From positions 52,789,502-52,853,501 of the forward strand of contig JBCNJP010000006.1 of the NCBI GenBank assembly GCA_039602395.1: a stretch of DNA of 64,000 nucleotides. The letters run 5' to 3'. The position numbers were made by a program, and so were the translations under genes. Each line of letters opens with the position of its first letter. The stretch's first letter is position 1. Shown one piece after another: positions 56,372 to 64,000 of this stretch. This DNA comes from Deinandra increscens subsp. villosa (lineage: Eukaryota; Streptophyta; Magnoliopsida; Asterales; Asteraceae). The notes beneath the pieces were generated by a model, which was not told where the DNA came from, ran no database searches, and saw nothing but the letters and a program-made list of their open reading frames with translations.

Positions 56372-58440
56372 ATGCCTCCACGAAAACAAACGACCTCCTC
56401 CGATGAATCTGACCCTTCTCTCGCCGACAAGCTCGATCAACTGATCGCTGCTACGAAGTCTGTCTCTGCCGAAAACACATCCAACTTTGCTGCTCTCCTA
56501 AAAGCTACCGAAAATCTCACCACAAAAATATCATCTCAATCCGATGCCATCTCAGCCCTCACCCTTTCCCCTCAATTTGACACCTTTGCTAGCTCCTCCT
56601 TCACGACACAATCTTCTCCTCCAAACTTCCGCCCACCCCCACTTACTGGTCAACCTCCACGTCCACCACAAATCACCATCACGCAACCACCAAACCCACC
56701 CCGTTCTCCTAAGATCTCTCTTCCCATGTTCGATGGAACGCACCCGCTTGATTGGATTTTTCAAGCGGAGAATTTCTTCTCGTATTATCATACGCCGATT
56801 GCCCAACGAATTGCGTTATCAGTTTTCTACTTTATGGGCAGTGGCGGATCCAGGATTTTCTGTCAGCGGGGGCAAAAAATGCTTGAGTCAAAATCGACCA
56901 AATATGCAAAGAAAAAAAAACTTTGATCGGTAAGAACGAATCAAATAAAGACAATCATAAAGGTAAAATAGTCTAAACGCGCAACCACTAAGAAAAGGGC
57001 TTTAGGATAGGACAATTGAGAAATATATTAATTTTACATCTACCTAATTATACGATAAACTTGATAAGCATCTTTTAAACAAATTAAAACTGAAAATAAA
57101 TAGATATATAAACCACTTTGAGTTATGTTATAACAATACATATTACTCGTCTAGTTATTTTAGTTTGTTATGTATGAGCCTCATAGTAATATAAACTAGT
57201 AAGAAAAGATAACTTTAACGTTATTTTAAGTTTAAATCAAACTAAAAGTTACGTTTTGAACATTACTTAAACTAAAGGAGTTATATGAAACTTTAATTTT
57301 AAACTTAAAAAGAAAAAAGAAGAAAGAAAAAAAGAAAAGGTAAACGACAGTTTGGTCCCACTTTCATCTTCATCATTTTCTCTCACTTCATTTACCACTT
57401 CATCTTCTACAAAACACCATTTCTCCATTAAACCATCTCTGTGAATTTTCACTTTTCCATGGCAATTAACCACAAAAATCTTTAATTCCCTCCTCTTTTC
57501 TCTTTGTTTGTTCAAGTCATAGGGGCCTATCAAGTATTTTGAGTAGGGGCCTTCTTAAAAAACTAAAAATTTCTTAATTAATTGCGTGAATCTCAGCGGG
57601 TGCCTCGCCCCCCACTGGACTCTACATAGATCCGCCCCTGTTTACGGGTGACGCACTCTTGTGGTACAAACATCTCGCCAATAACGAGATGCTCGGAACT
57701 TGGGCCACCTTCAAGCGTGAGTTAGAGCTCCGTTTTGGCCCCTCCACCTACGAGAACCATGAAGCAACCCTCTTCAAACTCCGACAGACATCTTCGGTTG
57801 CTCTCTATCAATCGGAATTTGAGAAAATAAGCAATCGTGTGAATGGCCTCTCCCAACAAACCCTAAAAAATTGTTTTTTATCAGGTTAACGAAAGGAAAT
57901 CCAAAACGCGCTTGCTATTTTGAAGCCCGCAACACTTCACCAATCATATGCTTTAGCCCGCCTCGTTGAAGAAAAATTAGCCCAAAATTCCAAACCCAAA
58001 TATCCACTCACTTCTAAACCTACACTGTCGTCACTTTCTTCCCCTTCCCTTACATCCACTTCTATTCCCACCTCTTCAACAGTGACATCGTCATCCATGG
58101 TTACATCGTCACAAACTACCCTTCCATTCACTCGGTTAACCCCCGAAGCCATGCAACAAAGACGAAAAGAAGGTCTTTGCTTCCGATGCCCCGAAAAATA
58201 CCACCCGGGCCATAAATGTTCTCCACCACAATTCCTCTTGATCGTGGATAACGAGGATGACGATGGTCTATCGGCTGACCATCTACTTCCACCCACATCT
58301 GCCATTGCATCACCGGTCCATGAGTCCCCTCAGTTCCTTTCACTGTCTAATGCAGCATATTTTGGACTCTCTTCGAACCAAACCCTCCGATTGACTGGCC
58401 ACATTACGGGTAAATTAACCCGTTACTATTATTATCGATT
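56372..58440 (+). pseudogene. Gypsy element C Gag, interrupted by a hAT MITE, with stop and frameshift
   Basis: Starts MPPRKQTTSSDES, a Ser/Pro-rich N-terminus, then the capsid motif KISLPMFDGTHPLDWIF at about residues 117-133. The frame is cut at 56838 by a hAT MITE and resumes at 57649 (ALLWYKHL, TWATFKRELELRFGP). A stop occurs at about 57888 in ...NCFLSG; the frame then continues through a Ser/Thr-rich linker to a zinc-knuckle-like CFRC-EKYHPGHKC near 58180-58215. Near 58410 the frame shifts by one base just before the protease active-site motif, which is itself split by the copia element. The RR-GLCF-C-EK-HPGHKC pattern suits Reina-like chromoviruses (inference). Confidence 0.82.
56839..57640. 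mobile_element. hAT-type MITE inside gypsy C Gag
   Basis: 802 bp with ends CAGTGGCGGATCCAGG and, reversed, CAGGGGCGGATCTATG, flanked by 8-bp duplications TTTATGGG (56831-56838) and TTTACGGG (57641-57648), one mismatch. No transposase. Precise removal would restore continuity of Gag here. Confidence 0.85.
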
Positions 58441-58448
58441 GTGGTAGT

Positions 58449-58703
58449 TATGAGAGTAGTTTGGTTGCAGAAGCAAAACTTGAATCTCATTCAACGTAAC
58501 ATGGAAATAAATACAGATACAAAGGAGGAAACATAGGGATACAACAAACTACCTAACAAACTATATTTGACTATGTCTATACAATTTAAAATTCAAAAGG
58601 AAAGGATATAAGTCAGTACATCCCATCGTAATCTGCATGTGGGTATAGGCATATTTACATTGAGGCCCTTAGATATTTACATGGAGGCCCTTATACATTA
58701 ATA
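58449..58703 (-). repeat. 3' LTR of copia element 2
   Basis: 255 bp, matched by 63055-63309. The pol frame's stop codon (58691-58693) lies 13 bases inside it. A polypurine tract (minus: TTGCGGGGGAA, plus 58704-58714) adjoins it. Confidence 0.92.
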
Positions 58704-59296
58704 TTCCCCCGCAAGATGGACGATATGGAAGTGAGACCAATCTTGGAAGTCAAAAATTGAAACCGAGGACGTAGTAACGGTTTTGTTAAAGCATCAGCTA
58801 ACTGATCGTCCCCAGAGATATGCGTGACCCGTAGTGAATGATCCTGCACTTTTTCTCTAACAAAATGAAAATCGAGTGCTAAGTGTTTCATTTTGGAATG
58901 AAAAACGGGATTTGCAGAATACGTCGTGGCACTGAGATTGTCACAATATATGGTAGGAATGGTGGCGGATGTGAGACCCAGTTCCGAAAGCAAGTGACGT
59001 ATCCATTGTACTTCGGTGGTGGTTGATGCGACAGCCCGAAATTCAGCTTCGGTGGAGCTGCGAGCTAGAGTGGTTTGGCGTTTGGAGCTCCAAGAGATGG
59101 GGTTAGAGCCAAGGTAAACAATGTAACCGGTGGTGCTACGATAGTTGTCTTTATCACCAGCCCAATCGGCATCAGTAAAAGCATGCAAATGTAATGGTGA
59201 CTGCTTGCGAATAAGAAGACCATGGTCAGATGTGCCTTGAAGATACCTTATGAGTCTTTTGAGTGCCTGCCAGTGAAGTGATGTAGGAGCATGCAT
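58691..59296 (-). pseudogene. Copia element 2 pol: RNase H
   Basis: 201 codons. Motifs are LKRLIRYLQGT, AFTDADWAGDK, TTGYIVYLGSNPISWSSKRQ, RSSTEAEFRAVA, IYCDN-SA, KMKHLALDFHFVRE and ADALTKPL. Asp, Glu and Asp catalytic residues are visible. Separated from RT by a one-base shift or stop at about 59300-59340. The frame continues through the polypurine tract into the LTR. Confidence 0.88.
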
Positions 59297-59312
59297 GAAC
59301 TGAGATAACCTG

Positions 59313-60198
59313 TTAACAGTGAAAGCTACATCCGGTCTGAGTTAGTGATAAATATTGTAGTGCACCAACAAGGGCACGATATTGAGTTGGTGAGGGGTGT
59401 GGAGTGCCTCCTGTGGTGGTCAACGGTTCAGAACAAGTAATAGGAGTGGTAATAGGCTTGCAATCACTCATATTTGCCTTTTGTATAATGTCAGAGATAT
59501 ACTTCTTTTGGGAGAGAAGTATACCATGAGAGTGGGGAATAACCTCAATACCTAAAAAATAAGAAAGAGGACCAAGATCTTTAAGGGAAAATTTGGTAGA
59601 AATGGTGGTAATAAAATCAGTAAGTAGAGAGGACGAGGGACCGGTGATAATGATATCGTCGACATAGACTAAGATAAAAACCGGAGAGGAGCCAGTGGTA
59701 AGTGTGAAGAGAGAAGAGTCAGAAATCGTGGGTTTGAACCCGAGAGTGAGAAGAAAGGATTTAAGCTCATTGTACCAAGCACGGGATGCTTGTTTGAGGC
59801 CGTAGATGGCCTTTTTGAGCTTGCATACATGATTTGGAAGAGAAGGGTTGACAAAGCCCGGTGGTTGAGCCATAAAAACATCTTCATTTAGGTGACCTTG
59901 AAGAAATGCATTGTTGATGTCGAGTTGACGTAATGGCCAACTGTTAGAAACGGCAAGAGATAGGATCAGATCGGAGAGTAGCGGGTTTTACAACGGGACT
60001 GAAGGTTTCACGATAATCGATGCCGGGTCGTTGAGTAAAACCTTTTGCCACTAAGCGCGCTTTGAAACGATCGATGGAACCATCGGGTTTATACTTGGTG
60101 CGAAAAACCCATTTTGAACCAACAAGATTAGGAGCATCGGTCGATGGTACAAGGGTCCATGTATGGTTACGTTCGAGAGCATCGAATTCTTCTTGCAT
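59313..60198 (-). pseudogene. Copia element 2 pol: reverse transcriptase
   Basis: Piece 60198-59944 has the RT start (M-EEFDALERNHTWTLV, GSKWVFRTKYKPDG, RLVAKGFTQ-PGIDY-ETFSPVVK), then a one-base frameshift within about 59950-59975. Motif A (QLDINNAFLQG) is present but in another frame at about 59905. Piece 59873-59313 has IYGLKQASRAWYNE, the YVDDIIITG active site, FSLKDLGPLSYFLGIEV and LVGALQYL. Catalytic Asp residues are all present. Confidence 0.88.
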
Positions 60199-61164
60199 GG
60201 CATGACGCCATGAGGGGTGTTTGAGGGCATGTGTGATGGTGGGGGGTTCGGAAATGGCAGAGGTGGTAGAGGTATATAGAAAGAAATCGGAACTAGGATA
60301 TTTGGAAGTGGGTTTGGGGTTTTTGCGAATAGCATATGGGGGAGGTGAATTAGTATGGGTTTAAAGGCGTGGAGAGAGGAGAGAGAGAAGGTGGCGAAGG
60401 GTTTGGGGTGGGGTTGGTAGGCCGTAGAATTGGAAGAGAGAGGAGAGGGTGATGGAGACATGTGAGGAGAATGGGTAGGGAGAGTTGTTGGATTGTAGTG
60501 TAGGGATAGGTCTGTGGGTGGGGAGAAAAGGTGGCAGGAGGTGACATGGAGGATGATGGGTCATTTTGTGAAAGTGAAGGGTGAATGGAAGAAGGGGGGG
60601 TTAGGGGTGGCGTGAGAAGAGAAAGTGTTAGTGGGGCCCAATGTGTCAATATTTATTTGTGAAGAAGGTTGTGGAAGTGGTGATTTTTGAGAATGGAAAT
60701 TCATTTTCTACAAATTGCACATGGCGAGAACAGTAAGTTTTGAAGGTGTGGGGGTCTAGAGTGTAATAGGCACTTTGGGTGGGAGAATATCCAACAAAAA
60801 TACACGGGGTGGAACGTGGGTGTAATTTGTTTGGAGAATAGGGTCGTAAGCCATGGGTAACATAAACAACCAAAACTACGGAGTTTATGGTAATTGGGGT
60901 GTTTTTGAAAGAGGGTAAAATAGGGCGATGAATTGTTAAGAGTGGGTGTAGGTAAACGATTAATAAGGTAAGTGGCGGTGGCAAAAGCAAAAGGCCAAAA
61001 GGTGGTTGGTAAGTTGCCATGGGATAATAAGGCAAGACCCGTTTCAACAATATGTCGATGACGTCGTTCAGCATAGCCGTTGTGTTCGGGTGTATGTGGT
61101 GGCGAAGTGAGGTGAGAGATACCACATGAGGATAGGTGGGATGAAAGTTTGATATATTCTCCAC
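60199..61164 (-). pseudogene. Copia element 2 pol: integrase C-terminal half and Pro/Ser-rich linker, several frameshifts
   Basis: The integrase second Asp (SDNGGEY) and catalytic Glu (GYAERRHRH) can be read near 61165 and 61070 but in a frame different from the neighbours. CIFVGYSPTQSAYYTL-P near 60790 marks the integrase C-terminal region in the 61164-60646 frame. 60646-60199 is a low-complexity Pro/Ser/Leu linker before RT, read in shifting frames. Confidence 0.75.
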
Positions 61165-61196
61165 CGTTGTCAGAAAAAAGTTGCTTGATTTTGCGG

Positions 61197-62303
61197 TTAA
61201 AATAGTTTTCTACAATATTCTGAAAACGAATAAAGGTGAGAAAGAGAATCGGATTTTTGTTTTAAAGGGTAGAACCAAATGTATTTTGTAAAATGGTCAA
61301 CAAATATAATATAATATTTGTAACCATCAAAAGATGCTATAGGAGAGCACCAAACATCAGAAAAAATAAGGTCGAGAGGAGCATTAGAGGATAGAGTAGA
61401 AGTAGAAAATGGTAAACGATGACTTTTATTAATTTGACATGAATTACAATTATTTGAAAAAGTAGAAGGAAATGAAACAAGAGATGATAAAATCTTGAAA
61501 ACTTTATTGTTGGGGTGTCCAAGCCTATGATGCCAAGTCATGGGGTCGGCTTTGTGTAGGGCGAAAACCGATGGTGACGATGATATGATGGATTTGAGTT
61601 CATACATTCCCCGGGTGGCCATGCCCTTGAGTAGTGGGAGATTGGAGTTCCGGTCCTTAATAACAAAAACAGAAGAGTAGAATTGGATTAGAAAGTTATT
61701 ATCAATGCATAAGCGAGATATTGAAATTACGTTTTTAGATAAGGTAGGAACGCAAAGAACATTTTTTAAAATAAGAGATGTAGTAGAGGTTTTAATGACA
61801 ATAAGGCCAATATGAGTAATCTTAAGACACGAACCATCACCGATTACAAGTTCCTCCGTGCCATCATAAGGAGTGTGGAGAGAAAGGTTGTTGAGGTCGT
61901 TGGTGACATGATGAGATGCGCCACTATCGAAGAGCCAATTCGTGGAGGAGGAGCCCATTGGTGTACCTGCATGCATGGTGTAGGCATGTGCTTTTGTACC
62001 TTTATTTTTGTGGAATGAAGGAACAGTAATGGTTGGATGTTGCTTCTTGAATGTAGCACATGTGTGAATGGAGTGACCTAATTGTTGGCACCATTGGCAT
62101 CTTCCATAATAAGGTTTGGAACCCGTAGAAGCAGGGGGGTTGGGAAGAATACCTGGAGCATGCATATCGGGTCTTTGTTGAGGCGTGTGAGAACCCGATC
62201 GATGATTTCCAGCGGTGTTGCGTCCTGCCCATGGTTTGCTTGCGGATCTTGGACTGAGTGTAGAAGACCGAGGCGGGTTGATGGAGTGCTTGAGTTCCGG
62301 CAA
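61197..62303 (-). pseudogene. Copia element 2: zinc knuckle, protease and integrase N-terminal half
   Basis: 368 codons. CQWCQQLGHSIHTC knuckle at about 89-102, aspartic protease WLFDSGASHHVTND at about 148-161, VLCVPTLSKNVISIS, gag-pre-integrase TWHHRLGHPNNK, CNSCQINKSHRLPF, and the first integrase Asp in DLIFSDVWCSP with FVDHFTKYIW. It overlaps the Gag frame at 62002-62303, where a one-base shift joins them. Processes the polyprotein and begins the integration domain. Confidence 0.87.
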
Positions 62304-62949
62304 GTTGGGTGAGAGTCAACTCGTGGTTGATTAGTTTTTCGTGCAACTCATTAAAAGCAATGGGCGAGTCACGAGCATGTATGGCATCGATGATAGGTTT
62401 GTATTGGGTTTGGTCGAGACCATGCAAGACGATGTCAATGACATCTTCATCATCCATTTTCTTGCCGAGAATTGCGAGCTCATCGACGGTGGACTTTATG
62501 AGTTGCATGTAGTCGGTGATAGTTTGGGTGGGTGTTTTTGTGGTTTGTTTGAGGCGATGTTTGAGTTGTTTAATGTGACCACGAGTGGGAGAGGCATAGG
62601 TGTTGGCTAGAGTTTGCCATGCGTCACGGGAAGATGGAGAACCGGTGATGAGAGGGACGATCGAAGGTGAAAGGCTACCGACAAGCGCCCCGAAGAGCAA
62701 CCTGTCTTGACGAAACCAAGTGGAGTAATCGGCATGGGGAGTAGTGGTTCCATCGGTGGCTGTGGTGGGTTTGGGGGGCGGGTGAGACCCGTCTATAAAT
62801 TTGTATAAATCGAGTCCGTAGAGTAGTGCCTCGATTTGGATTTTCCAGGCTAGGTAGTTGGAGGAGGTGAGTTTGAGAGTGGCAGGGAAGGTAACTAGAG
62901 TGAGATCTTTCATGGAAGGGTTTAGTAAAAAAGCTGAGTTGTCAGACAT
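62002..62949 (-). pseudogene. Copia element 2 Gag
   Basis: Starts MSDNSAFLLNPSMKD; typical Ale/Retrofit Gag with LTSSNYLAWKIQIEALLYGLDL, a charged helical UBN2-type domain (AWQTLANTYASPTRGHIKQLKHRL) and ELAILGKKMDDEDVI. About 225 residues are family-like; the last ~90 codons after THQPASVFYTQS-like sequence are out of frame with the zinc knuckle encoded in the overlapping frame. The start codon is about 100 bp after the primer site, the normal spacing. Confidence 0.87.
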
Positions 62950-63042
62950 GGCAGGCGAGGAGGATTTTTGTGGGGATGGGAGTCGTGTGCTTGAAGGAGA
63001 CGAGGTAGCGGGAAGAGTTTGGAGTAGATGGGTTGGAACCTT

Positions 63043-63054
63043 GCTGTGATACCA
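63043..63054 (-). promoter_or_regulatory. Primer-binding site of copia element 2
   Basis: The minus strand reads TGGTATCACAGC, one substitution from the Met-tRNA site, directly adjoining the LTR end at 63055. Confidence 0.85.
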
Positions 63055-63309
63055 TATGAGAGTAGTTATGGTTGCAGAAGCAAAACTTGAATCTCATTCA
63101 ACGTAACATGGAAATAAATACAGATACAAAGGAGGAAACATAGGGATACAACAAACCACCTAACAAACTATATTTGACTATGTCTATACAATTTAAAATT
63201 CAAAAGGAAAAGATAAAGTCAGTACATCCCATCGTAATCTGCATGTGGATATAGGCATATTTACATTGAGGCCCTTAGATATTTACATGGAGGCCCTTAT
63301 ACATTAATA
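63055..63309 (-). repeat. 5' LTR of copia element 2
   Basis: 255 bp, TATGAGAGTAG...CATTAATA on plus; partner of 58449-58703. Confidence 0.92.
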
Positions 63310-63314
63310 GTAGT

Positions 63315-64000
63315 ATCCTCCAACCAAGAATTGCCAAAACCCTTAACTTACCCATGGAAGCCATTCCTTCGTTCTCTGTTATGGTAGGCAACGGGCAATA
63401 TATCCATTGTACCGGGTATTGCCCGAATGTTCCCGTGCAAGTCCGTAAAGCCCACTTCAATATCCCGTTCTTCATTCTTCCTGTTGAAGGTGCCGGTGTT
63501 ATTCTCGGGATTGCGTGGCTTGGTTCCTTAGGAAGGTTGTCGGCCGATTTTTCCATTCCAGAAATCTCGTTCACACAGAACGGCCAAGAATGCACTTTGA
63601 CGGGTGAACCCCTAGCCCAACCATTATCTCCTAGCTCGTTGTCTACACTTATCCGTCATGACTCAGTAGCTTCCCTTCACACCCTAACCTATCATCCCCT
63701 TTCACCGCCTAGTCCTACTAGCTTTACCCCTTCGCACCAAAACCCCCTAATTCAATCACTTCTGAATGAGTTTGCCCCACTGTTCCAACCCACCCATGCA
63801 TCGTCACCTAATAGGATGCATGATCATCATATCCCTCTTGTAAATGAATCCCAACCGGTCAACGTGAAGCCATATCGGTATCCCCATTTTCAGAAAAAGA
63901 TCATGACGCAACTCATTCTAGGAAATGTTGCAAGATGGGGTTATTCGACCAAGCCAGAGTCCGTTTTCTTCACCGGTTCTTTTAGTAAAAAAAAAGGACA
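63315..64000 (+). pseudogene. Gypsy element C: protease after the insertion and start of RT (cut by window end)
   Basis: Continues the protease after the copia insertion: the Asp-Cys-Gly-Ser active-site codons lie at 58429-58448 and the following ILQPRIAKTLNLP text starts at 63315. GNGQYIHCTGYC, IPFFILPVEG and VILGIAWLGSLG complete the protease fold; then LLNEFAPLF and VNVKPYRYPHFQK lead into RT. A one-base shift near 63925-63935 moves the next RT block to another frame. The rest is beyond the window. Confidence 0.82.

Larger units (their letters stand above)
58449..63309 (-). mobile_element. Complete Ty1/copia element 2 (Ale/Retrofit-like)
   Basis: 4861 bp with 255-bp LTRs at both ends and a 5-bp duplication GTAGT (58444-58448 and 63310-63314). 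Read on minus: LTR, primer site with no spacer, Gag, protease, integrase, RT, RNase H, polypurine tract, LTR. LTR termini are TATTAATG...CTCTCATA instead of TG...CA in both copies. The LTRs differ at about five places by eye. It lies in gypsy C at the codons of the protease active site. Confidence 0.93.

Overview
This is repeat-rich nuclear DNA from a flowering plant. The retrotransposon proteins (the copia protease/Gag region at 35-36 kb and the gypsy protease/RT at 38.7-42 kb) look most like those I know from Asteraceae. That placement is from memory and only moderately secure. I find no intact host protein-coding gene. Almost everything is transposable element (TE) sequence nested in TE sequence. 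The exception is a duplicated small-RNA locus at about 14.9-16.1 kb and 52.8-53.9 kb. Two runs of exactly 500 N (12635-13134 and 38190-38689) are assembly gaps, probably of placeholder size.

Layout, left part. 1-7926 is a young non-autonomous Ty3/gypsy-type element on the minus strand: 3.1 kb LTRs, Met-tRNA primer site, one short zinc-knuckle Gag ORF and no pol. 7927-12634 is a decayed Ty1/copia gag on the plus strand, with a leader rich in GGTACGCT motifs and a purine-rich 3' region. 13135-14905 is AT-rich DNA without recognisable genes.

Middle part. 14906-19615 and 44815-53934 are arms of a large inverted duplication. Each arm carries a candidate snoRNA transcription unit (site II, telobox and TATA promoter; two tandem structured units; one box C/D snoRNA), a hAT MITE and the start of the same gypsy LTR at the same insertion point. 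The left arm runs into a gypsy element (LTR 18065-21494, broken gag, second LTR 26225-30725). This element is interrupted by a solo LTR of the same family and by foldback elements sitting inside (TA)n tracts. A copia element (30726-38189, minus strand, running into the gap) truncates the second LTR. After the gap comes a decayed gypsy pol (38690-41999, minus strand). It is joined to two tandem copies of an exon-like fragment plus LTR start (42001-44453). The right arm carries extra insertions that the left arm lacks: two PIF/Harbinger elements, each with a transposase gene split by one homopolymer frameshift, and a Helitron-like element. The left arm supplies their empty sites.

Right part. 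53935-56000 is AT-rich with small tandem duplications. From 56001 to the window end is a plus-strand gypsy element with a 347-bp LTR. Its gag is interrupted by a hAT MITE, and its protease active site is interrupted by a complete 4.86-kb Ale/Retrofit-like copia element (58449-63309, minus strand). The genes here do not form a pathway. The window is a layered record of insertions in which TSDs, empty sites and LTR pairs give the order of events.
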